This document shows, in pieces, positions 9,512 to 21,079 of a DNA stretch of 30,989 bases. The notes below the pieces were generated by a model. It saw only the letters and a list, made by a program, of their open reading frames with translations, did not search any database and was not told where the DNA came from. The translations under genes and the position numbers were made by a program. Source of the DNA: Haplosporangium gracile (taxonomy: Eukaryota > Mortierellomycota > Mortierellomycetes > Mortierellales > Mortierellaceae); NCBI GenBank assembly GCA_015499985.1, contig JAAAUF010000307.1:1-30989 (forward strand). The letters run 5' to 3'. Positions within the stretch are counted from its first letter, which is position 1; every line of letters begins with the position of its first letter.

Positions 9512-11890
9512 ATGGATAAAATCCCAGAGCACCGTTCCCAAAACTTCAAGGCCAAGAACGCATTTAAGCCCGAGGAGCTTCGCCGCAACCGCAACGAGCT
9601 CAATGTTGAGCTCCGCAAGCAGAAGCGTGAGGAGAACCTGTCCAAGCGTCGTAACCTCGCCATCGCCGCAGAGTCTGAAGAGTCTGAGGACGAGGGTGTT
9701 GCTGCAGCCAATCATCAGGTAAAACGACAGTAACAAAAAGAGCCAGAAAAAAAAAGAAAAGCAATCAACAACGACAACACCTTTCATGCTGCGTCATCCC
9801 ACTCGACTTTCACAGCAGCAGAGACGATGAAGGCACGACTTCAATCTGGACTAGACAGACTACCTGTAGTGGTGACCTGCAATCAGCCTTCACGCGGAAG
9901 GACTGAATTCCAACTCTGTTAGGAATCCGAACAATCGCAATGATCAGGAACAGGAATCACAGCTTTTTTGGCAACAGACTACAGGGGGGCTAGTTAAGGA
10001 ATACAATGAAACGCCATCACTCGACCTTGGAGGCGCTTTTGTTTCAAAGGAGCCAGGGATATGGGCAGTGGCAATAACTACATGGGCAGTGATCACACTT
10101 TTTTTCTTTGTCTTCCTGCAGTGGCTAACTCAATTCTCGTTTTTTTATTTTGGTCGTCAATAGTTCCACGAGCAGCTGCCTGCCATGATTCAGGGAGTCA
10201 TGTCCGACAACGTAGATGATCAGCTCGGAGCTACTACCCGCTTCCGTAAGCTGCTGTCAAAGGAGCGCAACCCCCCTATTGATGAGGTTATCCGTTGCGG
10301 AGTTGTCCCCAAGTTTGTCGAGTTCTTGCGCTCTCCCCACGCTGTTGTTCAGGTAAAATTTTACATGCCACATGCCACTTGAGGAGCTAAACGACTTTTT
10401 ATTTGTAAAAGTGCATCATGTCACGCTTGCCTCAATGTCATCCGACGAAGCTTATGTGGATACTGATCCCATCACTCGTTCTCTTTGTCCTATAATAGTT
10501 TGAGGCCGCTTGGGCTTTGACCAACATTGCTTCCGGTACCTCTGCCCAGACCCAGTTTGTCATCGAGGCCGGCGCAGTTCCCCTCTTTGTCGAGTTGTTG
10601 AGCAGCCCCGTCGCGGATGTCAAGGAGCAGGTATGTACAAGGGTTGACTAACTCTTTGCCAATTTCGTATTTATCCATTTTCCCATGAACTAAGATCTAA
10701 CGAAAAGTTTCTGGATATCGAATAGGCTGTTTGGGCTCTTGGAAACATTGCAGGAGACAGCCCTCGTTGCCGTGATATTGTCCTTCGCGAGAACGCTTTG
10801 ATGCCTCTTCTTTCGCTCCTCCACGAGAACAACAAGTTATCGATGCTCAGAAACGCCACCTGGACTCTTTCCAACTTCTGCCGTGGCAAGAACCCTCCCC
10901 CAGAGTGGGGTTTGGTACGTTTAATAGCCCAGATTTCCGTTTATTGGCAACGGTCTCCTTAAACATCAGGTCGCTAACATGTCTTTCATTGTAATTTTAT
11001 AGATTGCTCCCGCTTTGAGCGTTCTCGCCAAGCTGATTCACTCTAGCGATGATGAGGTTTTGATTGACGCCTGCTGGGCCATGTCCTACCTTTCTGACGG
11101 TTCGAACGAGAAGATCCAGGCCGTTATCGAGTCCGGTGTTTGCCGCCGTCTTGTCGAGTTGTTGATGCACCACATGGCCTCCGTTCAGACCCCCGCTCTT
11201 CGCTCGGTCGGAAACATTGTCACTGGTGATGATATTCAGACCCAGGTCATTGTTAACTGCGGAGCTCTCCAGGCCTTGTTGGCCCTTCTCTCCAGCCCCA
11301 AGGACAACATTCGCAAGGAGGCTTGCTGGACCATCTCTAACATCACCGCAGGAACCTGTGTTCAGATTCAGAGTGTCATTGATGCCAACATCGTCCCTCC
11401 TCTGATCAACATCCTCCAGAACGCCGACTTCAAGACCAAGAAGGAGGCCTGTTGGGCCATCTCCAACGCCACCTCTGGAGGATTGAACAAGCCCGACCAG
11501 ATCAAATACCTTGTTTCCCAGGGATGCATCAAGCCCCTCTGCGATATCTTGATCTGTATGGATAACAAAATCATCCAGGTTGCTTTGGATGGTTTGGAGA
11601 ACATCTTGAAGGTCGGTGAGCTCGAGAAGGAACAGACGAACGGCGTTAACCAGTTCGGAATCTTTATTGAGGACTGCGGCGGCATGGAGAAGATCCACAA
11701 TTTGCAGGCTCACGACAACACCGACATCTACAGAAAGGCATACGCCATCATTGACAAGTACTTTGCTGAGGAGGACGATGAGGACACTGGATTGGCCCCT
11801 CAGGTTGATGCCCAGACTGGTGCTTTCGCTTTCCAGGCTGGCGGTGCTCCCCAGGGAGGATTCTACTTTGATCCCAACGCAATGCAGTAG
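9512..11890 (+). CDS. SRP1: Importin subunit alpha (karyopherin alpha)
   Basis: Five exons: 9512-9718, 10164-10352, 10499-10630, 10726-10914 and 11003-11890. All four introns are phase 0 GT-AG and end in TAG; the product is 534 residues, normal for the family. It binds classical nuclear localisation signals and bridges cargo to importin beta. The N-terminal importin-beta-binding domain is basic ([35 protein letters not shown]), then an acidic stretch (ESEESEDEG). About ten armadillo repeats follow, with the Trp/Asn ladder of the NLS groove visible as [55 protein letters not shown] and [11 protein letters not shown]. The C-terminal tail is acidic (EEDDEDTG) and ends in a Gly/Gln-rich segment. 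Intron 1 is long for this window (445 bp). Codon use is strongly biased, fitting high expression. Convergent with Ebp2. Confidence 0.97.
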
Positions 11891-12154
11891 TTCAAAGCCG
11901 ACGCTACCTTTTTTCTTTTCTTCTACCTTTTATCTTCTTTTTCTTTTCCCTCTCAATAGTACCCTGCCCGCCTTTTTCTTCACTTTTCTTTTCTTTTCTT
12001 TTTTTCCCACTTCCCAAGCTCCATTTCTTTCTTCCCTGTCAAAAACGCACCCCTGCTTGTTCTTTTAGTTTGTTAGTTTTAGTCGAATGCCACGTACTTT
12101 TACATTTTGTCAATTTTCTTTTCCACCCCTACCCCCTTTCTACAGTCAACAACA

Positions 12155-12160
12155 AATAAA
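12155..12160 (+). terminator. Candidate poly(A) signal of importin alpha
   Basis: AATAAA lies 265 bp after the stop codon, at the end of a long T/C-rich 3' region and 86 bp before the end of the convergent Ebp2 coding region. Direct match; function inferred. Confidence 0.45.
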
Positions 12161-12245
12161 ATGGCCCAAATTCAAAAGGAAGTTATGAGATAATGCATGC
12201 AAATGTTAATGTATTAGATGGTTTGTTGTGAATGAATGTGTGAGT

Positions 12246-13494
12246 TTACTTGTGTCCAGCGCCGTTCTGACGACGTCCCTTTCCTGGTCTCTGCTTGGCA
12301 GCTCCACCCTTCTTGGCGCCACCGGCCTTATGAGCCTTATGTCCAGACTTGAAAGAGGTCGACTTGTTGCGCTTGACGCTGAATCCCGAGACATCGGCAG
12401 AACTGTTGGCATCGTTTGATTTCCCGAAACGCTTCTTGCCTCCGAAACCAAACTTTTGGTCCTTCTTGTGTCGTTTTCCGCGTGATTCCTGTGTGGAAGT
12501 CGAGGAGCGCTTCTTGGAGTTACCGTCGCTTGTCTTGTATGACTTCATCTCCTCGTCGTCGCTTGCCAATGCCACATCGAAATCGTCGTCTGCGTTTGTC
12601 GAGTTGTCGTTACCCTGGCGCTCTATTGTTATGAATGGTTACAAGTGCGAAAATGTTAGGGTCATGCGTTGGTGGCCACTTATGTTTAACACATCCTGCA
12701 CACAAAAACCAGCAAGTACGTACTCTTCTTGAGGGCGGTGATCTTATCCAAAGCATCGGCCTTAGCCTTCTCTCTCTCAAGACGCTTCTCTGTCTGAACC
12801 TTCTTTCCAAACTTCTTCAACTCTCTTTGTGCCTTGGCCCGCTCACTGGCCTCGATCGACGCATTCTCATCCAAAAGACGTTGACGAATCTTGGCCATGT
12901 GATCGTCCGTCTTAATCATCTCTGCAAAATAGTCTGAAGGGCGCTCAAAAACACCTCCTTCCTTTCTAATCCTGTCACGTCCTAGCACTGCCGCCTCAAG
13001 GGCCTGATTGTAGAAGGCGACTTCGCGGTTGAGATCGTCGTCGGGGTCAGTGACATTGATGGCTTGTGTGGAGATGATCGATTGGGTCTCGGACCAAGGG
13101 ATGTTGGAAGGGAGGGCGATCTGCTCACGGAGGCGCTTCAGTGCAGGCTAGACACGAGTGGTGGCACATTGAAAGGCGAGAAAGTTTGGTCAGCCTTGAT
13201 AAGTTTTAGATTGTTAACTCCTGAAGCGCTTCTATTGAAACTTGATCTATGCTGGATATCAGGCAAGTCGGTATCCTACGCCTTCGTACTGCTACTATCT
13301 GCTCCTGTATCCTGCTGCAATGACCTTTGCTTGGTCGTTGGGTAAGTGTAATTTACCTCGTTGTTGATGGTGACCCGTTGCTGGGTCAAGATATCCATGG
13401 GACCGTCCTCGTCACCCGAAAGCATCTCAGCATCGGAACCCTCGAGGTCCTCAAGTGTGAGTCTCTGTTCGTTTTCGCTCTCTGAGTCGGACAT
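12246..13494 (-). CDS. EBP2: rRNA-processing protein EBP2
   Basis: Three exons on the minus strand: 13494-13357, 13147-12724 and 12622-12246. They give 312 residues, close to human EBNA1BP2 (about 306). Ebp2 is a nucleolar assembly factor for the 60S ribosomal subunit. The N-terminus is acidic (SDSESENEQ, DLEGSDAEMLSGDEDGP). The conserved core reads PALKRLREQIALPSNIPW, VTDPDDDLNREVAFYNQAL and FERPSDYFAEMIKTDDHM. A long basic helix follows (RAKAQRELKKFGKKVQTEKR), and the tail is Lys/Gly-rich (GFGGKKRFGKS, KQRPGKGRRQNGAGHK), as expected for the family. The start at 13494 (MSDSES) is preferred over an in-frame ATG at 13560, whose extension is hydrophobic and non-acidic. Introns are 209 and 101 bp, GT-AG with TAG ends. 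Its start lies 173 bp past the stop of the carotenoid oxygenase gene on the same strand. Confidence 0.94.
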
Positions 13495-13646
13495 GGTTAT
13501 GTATGTATATATGTGATGGAGTGAGTGTAATGGAAAAGAATAGGAATGACCTTCGAGCATGCTATTTTTTTCTTTTTTTTTATGTGTTTACAATTTCATC
13601 AAACGTGACCTTGTTTTCCATCCGAGCTAAGCAAGAAAGGAGATGT

Positions 13647-13652
13647 TTTATT
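13647..13652 (-). terminator. Candidate poly(A) signal of the carotenoid oxygenase gene
   Basis: The minus strand reads AATAAA 16-21 nt after the stop codon at 13670-13668. This nearness favours that stop over a possible extra 3' exon ending near 13580. Direct match; use inferred. Confidence 0.4.
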
Positions 13653-13667
13653 AAGGGCAGCGTAAAA

Positions 13668-16122
13668 TTACAACGAAACTGAACGACGGTTGAGGCAGTG
13701 CTGGTTGAGCTCGATCTGCTTGCGCGTAACGTGCAGACCGTGGAATCCGTAGGGGACGCGTCGAGGGATCCTGACCTTGGCCACAGGCTCGTACTCCTGC
13801 CCAATCTTCTTGGCATCAAAGATCCACAGCTCCGTTACCTGTCGGTCAGGATCTGCCACCAGCCCATTTTCGATCTGACTCTCGTCGTAGACATATACCA
13901 ACAAATGACCCTCGTCTTCCTCCAACGCCTTGCCGTCGGCTCTTGGCAGGTTGGGCACGAAGAGAGCCTCGTTACCACCGTACGATCCTCCAAAGAGATG
14001 CATCCTATGATTCTCCTTCTCTACCTGCAGCAGGTTTTCGGAGCCAATCTCCCACTGGCCATCTCCACCAAGGTTCTGCAACCCACCAGACTTCAACAGC
14101 TGCTGCTGCTTGTCCATCACGGCGCGGATATCGACCTTCAAGATACCACCGCTCTTCATGCCTGTACCCGGAACGATATCCATTTTGGCGGCATAGATGT
14201 ACCGCAAATCGGGCCGCATGAACCAATCCCAGTTGATCATCGGGAATTCGGACGAGATGGTGCTCAGAGTCGTAACGCGTGTCTCCATAGTCTTCAGATC
14301 GAATCTGAACAAACTCAAGTATGTGCCATCAGGGTCCTGGTTCGAATAATCTCCATCACCAGGGACCACATACTGCGTCCTGCGCTCTTCGGGAGACTTG
14401 CCACCACCATAGAGTTGTTCCTCCCCCTTTGACTCCCACATATTGATGTAAGACACGAACCTTTCGGACCGGGAGGCTGTCATGTACACGGCCACGACGT
14501 TACCATCCTTATCCTTCTCGTCCCAGGAGTTTGCGGTATGGAACATGTGACAGGACCGTGTCTCGAACCAGAGGACCTTGTCCCGCTTGCCATTGAAGTG
14601 TCGAGGGATGATGCCGAATCGTGCGGGCTTGGTTGAGTCAAAGGAGATGAGGGTCTTGACCTTGCTGAAGTGCTTGATTGGATCCAACGTGTAGTTCAGG
14701 TTGAGGATACTAAAGATGCCAAAGGGGTAGGGGGATGATAGAGACACAGAATATAAAGAAAGGAGAGGGTTAATTAATGCGCCCACTGTGGATTTTTTTT
14801 ACCGCTACCCCTTATTGTTAAGTTCCCCTTGCAGGAGAAATGTGTACTTGCATAGAGTATGTAGGGGTGACAGCAAAGTCGTGCATCATGGTTGGTCTAG
14901 TGAATCCGGGAATAGGTTCCTCCCAAATCTTCCTTGATCCGTCAGCGGCAATAACAGAATAATAGGCAAACGGTGCCAGCAACCTCCATGAAAAGAACAC
15001 GGTCTCGCCAGTGTTTGGGTCATACTAATACCAACGACGATAAAATAAAAGAGTGATGAAAATAATAAAGCAGAGGAAAGGAATTAATCAGACAAAAAAA
15101 TAAAAATATAATCAAACTCGAGAAACAAAAAGAAGATCGAGGCCCAACGATGTGGCCGTTGAAAGTTATATGTACCTTTGGATGGGCGGTACAAGCTTCC
15201 TGGTTGGGAAGAAAATTCTTTCCACGCTTCTCACCCTCCTTCTCAAAGTAATACTCGCCCACAGTCGCCAATGAGGGTACGGCCGTCTCGATGGGCACAC
15301 CTGCCTCGTGGAGAGCCAAGAGCCGGTGCCCAATGAACGCCAAACTGGTGTTTCCATTCCCAATGTTAGTGACCCTGTAAATTACTGAACGGACGATAGA
15401 GACGGCGGCTTGCTTGAGGATTTTGATCAGACTCCGGCCACCGTTCATCATCAGGCCGACTGAAAGCATGACATTGCCGTGCTTGTTGGCCTTATGGAAC
15501 GAGTCGCTGCGGACATAGCGGTTCATGTATCGGGCGCGGATGGGATCCGTCTCGTCCCCTCCTTCGACACTTGGTGGGAAATAGACGCCATGAAGCATTC
15601 CTACGGTTTTCATATGAACATGCGCAGATGGAGTTGGTTAGTAATGATACGGTCGTTAGCAACATTCCCCACAATTGTTCAATGTCAAAAGGGGATAGAG
15701 CAGTTACAGCGATCGAAAAAAAAAGAAGCGAGAGTGGTAACTGAGCGATAAATTTTTAACGATGCCGATTGTACATCCCCTGCATATGGCATTCATCTCT
15801 CACTTTCATTTTTCATACCTTCACCGTCAAAAAAATGATGCGCAACGGTCTCCTCGGGGATACGAAGTGAATTGGGCCCCGTACGGATATACTGGGATCC
15901 ACGAAGGGACTCTGGGATGACGCCAATGACCTCACACTCGATACCGTCCTCCCCCAGCGTCTCCTCAAAGACTGGGTAGAAATTTCCGCTCAGGTACGGA
16001 TGTCGATGAGCGACTTTGCGCTTCTCGGGCTTGACTCGCACATCTGCCGGTACTCTTGATTCAGATTGGGACCTTTTATCCTTGTAGCTCTCGTTATAGT
16101 ATTCTTCACTTGGGATCGCCAT
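13668..16122 (-). CDS. Carotenoid cleavage oxygenase (CCD/RPE65 family)
   Basis: Four exons on the minus strand: 16122-15819, 15600-15176, 15024-14852 and 14709-13668; 647 residues. The family uses a non-haem iron held by four His to cleave double bonds of carotenoids or stilbenes. All four are visible: TAHPKYD (His241), MMHDFAV (His291), CHMFHTANSW (His358) and PYGFHGLHV (His624). The N-terminus shows HPYLSGNFYPV, IRTGPNS and HFFDGEGMLHGVYF, typical of fungal and plant CCDs. The third intron (14851-14710) fits only with a GC donor (TCTAT|GCAAGT), giving MMHDFAVTPTYSIILNLNY; the nearby GTACAC donor shifts the frame by one. The 3' end is less sure: the tail after GLHV runs to the stop at 13668, but an extra exon ending near 13580 is possible. 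In zygomycete-type fungi such enzymes make retinal or apocarotenoid (trisporoid) precursors. The substrate cannot be read from sequence, and no carotene synthesis genes are nearby. Confidence 0.92.
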
Positions 16123-16162
16123 TGTTGAGGAGGGGTATATGTGTGAAGGATGTAACGGTGGG

Positions 16163-16169
16163 TATATAA
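16163..16169 (-). promoter_or_regulatory. Candidate TATA box of the carotenoid oxygenase gene
   Basis: A TATATA core lies 41-46 bp before the ATG at 16122, read on the minus strand as CTTATATACC. It is close to the start codon, so the leader would be very short if this is the functional TATA. Inference only. Confidence 0.35.
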
Positions 16170-17741
16170 GCTCGAGAGAAAAAGAAAAAACGAGGGTTCT
16201 CACTTTTTTAAATGAGTGAATGAGGAGAGAGATGGTGAATGTAGAAAGAGGAGACGAACAAAAACAAAGGACCCGGAGGCAAGCTGAGCCGGGCAGGCGT
16301 TCAGGTTTTTATGGAAGGATAAAGGGGACGAGACGGAGGAGGAGGGGGAGCGGTGTTGTCGGGGAGGAGTGAGGCGGGATGACCGGTTAACGGGCGTACC
16401 TCGTGTCTCTGTCCCTCAGCCAGCCTACCTACCCGTCCGTTGTGAAGAACAGGTCCCTTCCTTCACTTTTGTAGGGCAGGGGAAGAAGAGATCTGTTCCC
16501 AGTTTTTTACACATGCAATCCAACTTCGTTTGCTTCGAAGACACACAAACAACAGGTTCAGCAAAAGAGAGAGGGCTCTCACTCAGAGAACGGATGGACC
16601 CAAGAAGAAGAAAGCAAAAAAAAAAAAAAGCAAAAGGGAAGCATTGTAGCGAATGGATACTTTTCTCAATAGAGAGCGGCGATACATATTATCGGGATCA
16701 TGCTGTATGTTGTTGTTTTTTGTTGATATGGTTTTCTTGTAATTTTTATAATGAGTTCGAACGGTTTGCTATGGACTTTCACGCACCAACCCCATAACAA
16801 CAGGCAAGGTCTGCATACATGGTTGACGACTAGAGTCATTTGACATTTTTTCCCGTCCGAACACCAGGTGCAGTAGAAACTCGAGACTGGGGTTTTTGAG
16901 AGAGGAAGGTGGGAGTTGAAAGATTGCGATGGTGTTACAAGGTCTTAAACTACAAAGAATTCCTTCTTAACAAAACAATGTTTTGTTCTTTCTCTTTCCC
17001 GGCTGACACCGCGTTGCCATGATGCACGCCAAGTTTAAGTTGGTTGCGCAGGTAATTGATCAAATAAAACCATTGACACGGTCATGCCGATAAGTGAGTT
17101 TTTTTCTAAGAAGTTCAAGTCGCTATTATACCAACTCTATGCTGCTTTGAGTAAAATTTGTGTTGGTAAGGCGCCCAGAAAATGGTACTAGTCTCGAATC
17201 AACTTCTCCCGCACTTCTCTCCTTGTCGATCGATATCAATGGGAGAAGTCAAAAACGAAGAGAAGGTGGCAAGTAATGATTATTGGGCGTTGAGAAGAAA
17301 GGTACAACGGCCATGAGTTATTGCAGATGTCCTCAGGATCGCCGTTCAAACCTGTAAAAAAACAAGGCACTCATAAGCCCCCCTTGAACAATAGTTTTTG
17401 AACTCCTCGAGTTTTAATGCCTTGTGTCTCCCGTCCACCTCTTTCTTTTCTTATCCCCTCATCGCGCCCTCTCATTTGGTTTTCAACAACATCGACAAGA
17501 GCATGGTTTTTGATGTTCATGCGACAACGGTTCTCGTTTATTTGTTCGGACAACCGTAATATTTCTGGGACTTTTGAACCGTTGGCTGTTGGATTGGTGA
17601 GATGGTTTGATCAGTCCGTAAAATTATCAGAGTTTTATAACGTTCGCATCAGTTTGATAACGGTGACGTTTTACGCCATTATTTTAGACTTGCAACTCTG
17701 CCTTCACATCCCTCCTCTTCGCTCAAAGCCCTCAACCAGCC
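16170..17741. other. Divergent intergenic region between carotenoid oxygenase and Prp46
   Basis: About 1.6 kb without a supportable gene. The frames at 16369-16797 (+) and 17417-17881 (+) have no family resemblance and the second runs into the Prp46 coding region in another frame. A GATCGAT match at 17228-17234 resembles the core of fungal light-response sites but occurs by chance elsewhere in the window. Nothing else is recognised. Confidence 0.55.
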
Positions 17742-19866
17742 ATGCCGCCAAAGAGAGCTTCAAGGACAAAGGCCGCCGGCAGCAACAAGGACACCGACAG
17801 TCAGGACGTGGTCATGGAGGGTCACACGCCCGCAGTTGCCATCGAATCAGCAGCAGAGGAATCACACCAGAATGCAGCTGATGGAGAGATCACAGCAATC
17901 GTCAAGCGATCAGTCAAGAGGACGCGGGAACTCTTTGCCGAGGACCAGGAGAACATCTATAGCACACCTACAGAGAATCAATTGAGGTACGCGTCTGCTT
18001 AGGATTTGAAGTCTTGTTCCGTAATTGTCTTTGTTGATAAAGGTTGCTTGTTCAGCATAATATTTTGGACATACAAAACTGACAAATCAACTCTTCTTCT
18101 CTTGTTATGAACAGCCAGCGCGTCAAATTGCAGTCCAAGATCCACGACGAATACAAGGACGTCCAGATCCTCCCATACCCACTCTTGAAGCGGCAGAAGG
18201 AGCAACTGGAGAAGAAGGCTAAGGCAGGATCTGTCATTGCTCCAGCACCATCAGCAACAGTAGGAGATGTTGACAGTGGCGTGGAAAAGATTCTCGACAC
18301 TCTTCCCAAAAAGACTTCTCAACAGTCGAGCGCATTGGTGATGCACAAACCAACAATTCATAACCCCTTCCCAGATGCACCGGGCGGAGGTACCTCTTTG
18401 GTCAGGAGACCTGTCGCTAAGGCGATTCGTCCAGAGTGGCATGCTCCCTGGAAGCTGATGAGGGTCATCTCGGGACATCAGGGATGGGTCAGGAGTGTTG
18501 CTGTCGAACCTGGCAATTCATGGTTCGCTACCGGTGCTGGCGACCGTATCATCAAGGTACTTTTTGGAGCTTTTTCTTTCTCTTTTACTGTGTCTCATCG
18601 CGATCTGTAGCGACACACACACACTTCAAGAAGCACTACTAACAATGTCAATTGAAACTATACAGATTTGGGATTTAGCATCAGGAAGATTGAAGCTGTC
18701 GCTGACAGGTCACATTGGACAAGTTCGCGGATTGGCAGTATCACCACGACACCCATACCTGTTCTCGTGCGGAGACGACAAGATGGTCAAATGCTGGGAT
18801 CTGGAGACCAACAAGGTCATTCGACATTACCATGGACATCTCAGCGGTGTCTATGCCATGGCTATTCACCCTACCCTGGACGTCCTTGTCACCTCTGGTC
18901 GTGATGCCACCGCACGCGTAAGTTGGCCTTTTTGAAAAGCCACATCTGAATGACTTGAGCCATGGCTGAATTTTGTATCTAATCTTCATTGTTTTGCATC
19001 CGATACATTCATTAGGTATGGGATATGAGGACAAAGCAGGCGGTGCATGTACTCTCAGGACATACAGGAACAGTCAGTGCAGTCAAGTGTCAGGAGGCAG
19101 ACCCGCAGGTGATCACATCCTCAATGGACAGTACCGTCCGTCTGTGGGATTTGGCCGCAGGAAAGACCATGACCACGCTGACACATCACAAGAAGAGTGT
19201 TCGTGCCATGGCGCTGCACCCAACAGAGTTCACCTTCTCGACCGCCAGTCCTGACAACATCAAGCAGTGGAGGTGTCCTGAAGGCCAGTTCATGCGCAAC
19301 TTTGAGGGTCCCGGAGGTATCACCGGAGGCGGGGGCATTGTCAACGCTATGGCTGTCAATGCGGATAATGTTATGTTCACTGGAGGTACTATATTCTTTT
19401 TTCTTTCACGTTATCCTAGATAATTATGTAAGCATCTCAGAACGAGATTACTAACATCTATTCCCATTCATTCTTTCCTCTCCTCACTATAGCTGATAAT
19501 GGAGCAATGGGTTTCTGGGATTGGAAGTCAGGACACCAGTTCCAGAGACTGGACTCGCTCGTCCAACCTGGATCGTTGGATAGTGAAGCTGGCATCTTTT
19601 GCGCCGAGTTTGACAAGACTGGTCTGCGTCTTATTACAGGAGAGGCCGACAAGACCATTAAGATCTGGAAGGAGGACGATCAAGCCGTAAGTTTTATTCC
19701 ATGTTTGTTTCTTTTGTTGTCGCTTGAACGCGTCAAGTAATCGCTGCTTGTGAAGAGTTTGAAAGCTAAGCTTACGCGTCATTTTTGCCCCCTTTGCTAT
19801 TTCAAATAGACACCGGAGACTCACCCTTTGGATTGGAAACCTTCGCTGATGCGAAAGCGCTACTAG
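17742..19866 (+). CDS. PRP46: Pre-mRNA-splicing factor PRP46 / PLRG1 (WD40)
   Basis: Six exons: 17742-17986, 18115-18556, 18666-18917, 19016-19385, 19493-19686 and 19810-19866. All junctions are GT-AG and keep frame; the product is 519 residues (human PLRG1 about 514). The protein is a WD40 subunit of the Prp19-associated (NTC) complex that activates the spliceosome. The N-terminal 195 residues are charged and Ala/Pro-rich. Seven WD repeats then run from about residue 196: [70 protein letters not shown], then the sixth with [12 protein letters not shown] and the seventh with [14 protein letters not shown]. Blades close with IWDL, CWDL, VWDM, LWDL, QWRC, FWDW and IWKE. The C-terminus, [13 protein letters not shown], is characteristic of the family. 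The final exon codes only 18 residues. An ATTAAA stands about 65 bp after the stop. Confidence 0.96.
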
Positions 19867-21079
19867 ACAGCACCCACACACATACATATCACATACTCTT
19901 ACCTCCAAATGTACACTATTAGAAACCACTATTAAAAGCTCGCCTACAATAACAACAAAACGAAAAACAGGGGGGGGGGTTGGATATCTTAAAACGGGTA
20001 ACCTCTCTTGCGTATCAGTAAAAAAAAAAACAAAAAAAAAAAACAAAGGTGAATTCATTGACTCAAACATCTGAACGCCTGGAATGCCTTCTAGGTCTGG
20101 AACAAAGCAAGCCTGTCGTCTTTTTTTCCCACAACAAAACAAAGAAGCACAGAGTACTCAGAACCTCTCTCTATGTCGTACAAAAGAATGCGGGTCTCGC
20201 ACCCTTTGAACTGTTTTGGTTTTTTTATAACCTCAAACGCCAACTGAGCGTAATAGGGGTTAAGAGGAAGGGGTGGGCTGGGCTGGATTGAAGGTGAGGA
20301 CGAGGACGAGGATTGAGTAGTAAGAAGAGGTGGGGGGGAGGGGAAGGCAAACATGCGGGCGTGCATTTGCATTTACTCTAGAGGCACAAAGGGGGAAAAG
20401 AAAAGCTTCCTGTTTGCCAGCGAGAACTGGCAAAAAAAGGAAAAGGGAAGGGAAGGGGAGAAAAAAAGGACACAGATGCAACAGTGCCCAACGCACATTC
20501 CCCTTTCTTTCCGCCAGTCAATTGTTTTTTTATTGGAGAAGCGCGGGACCGATCGTCTTCTACCCATCCTTCCTTCCCTCCTATGTACCTTTCTTCATTT
20601 TTCCTCCTTTACCTCGGCAAGAGAGTGAGAGAGAGGGAGGATCACAGAAAAAAAATGAACAGGGACACAGGATGAATGGCCCATGCCGTTTTTGGCCATT
20701 GGAAGGATGCATGTATGTAAATTGCGTGAAAAAAAGGAACGGGATAGAGAACAAACGAGAAGAGAGGAGGAGACGGGGGTGAGCATAGGCCATCCTCAAC
20801 GGTATTGGTGCAACCATCGACAAGGGGAGGCTTTGGCTTTTACCCGCTCACAGGTTCGTTCGGCAACGAACGACTATGTCATCCTTTTTGTTCTGCACCG
20901 ACCATTGATAACTTTTTTCCTTTTCTTCCCTCTTCTTTTTCTTTTCTCTTTTCTTTTTTTTTTATTCCTCATTCACTTTCCTCATTGCACCTTGCTCTTA
21001 GCAACACTCATTCAACAACACAACTGAGATCAACGTCGCCCAACACTTCAACACCACCAACAGTCAACACATTTTCACC
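19867..21079. other. Intergenic region and 14-3-3 promoter
   Basis: No gene is supportable here. It holds the Prp46 3' end (ATTAAA near 19931), a G9 run near 19970, A-rich runs at 20021-20045, a purine-rich block at about 20270-20475, and a C/T-rich block at about 20915-20990 directly before the 14-3-3 leader. Frames crossing these blocks are low-complexity on both strands. Confidence 0.55.

Noticed and set aside
13495..13560. Upstream ATG for Ebp2 at 13560
   Set aside because: The extra 22 residues are hydrophobic and His/Tyr-rich, unlike the acidic N-terminus of the family, which begins at MSDSES.
14710..14847. GT donor (CAA|GTACAC) for the last carotenoid oxygenase intron
   Set aside because: It leaves a one-base frameshift. 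The GC donor four bases upstream restores the family sequence exactly.
16740..16770. AGTTCGAACGG resembling a tRNA B box
   Set aside because: No matching A box, acceptor stem or anticodon arm can be drawn around it.
17228..17234. GATCGAT as a light-response site for the carotenoid oxygenase
   Set aside because: It is a single short match 1.1 kb from the start, and similar words occur in coding DNA elsewhere in the window.
20330..20782. Plus-strand frame of 150 codons before the 14-3-3 gene
   Set aside because: Basic low-complexity translation of a purine-rich spacer; several frames on both strands are open over the same stretch.
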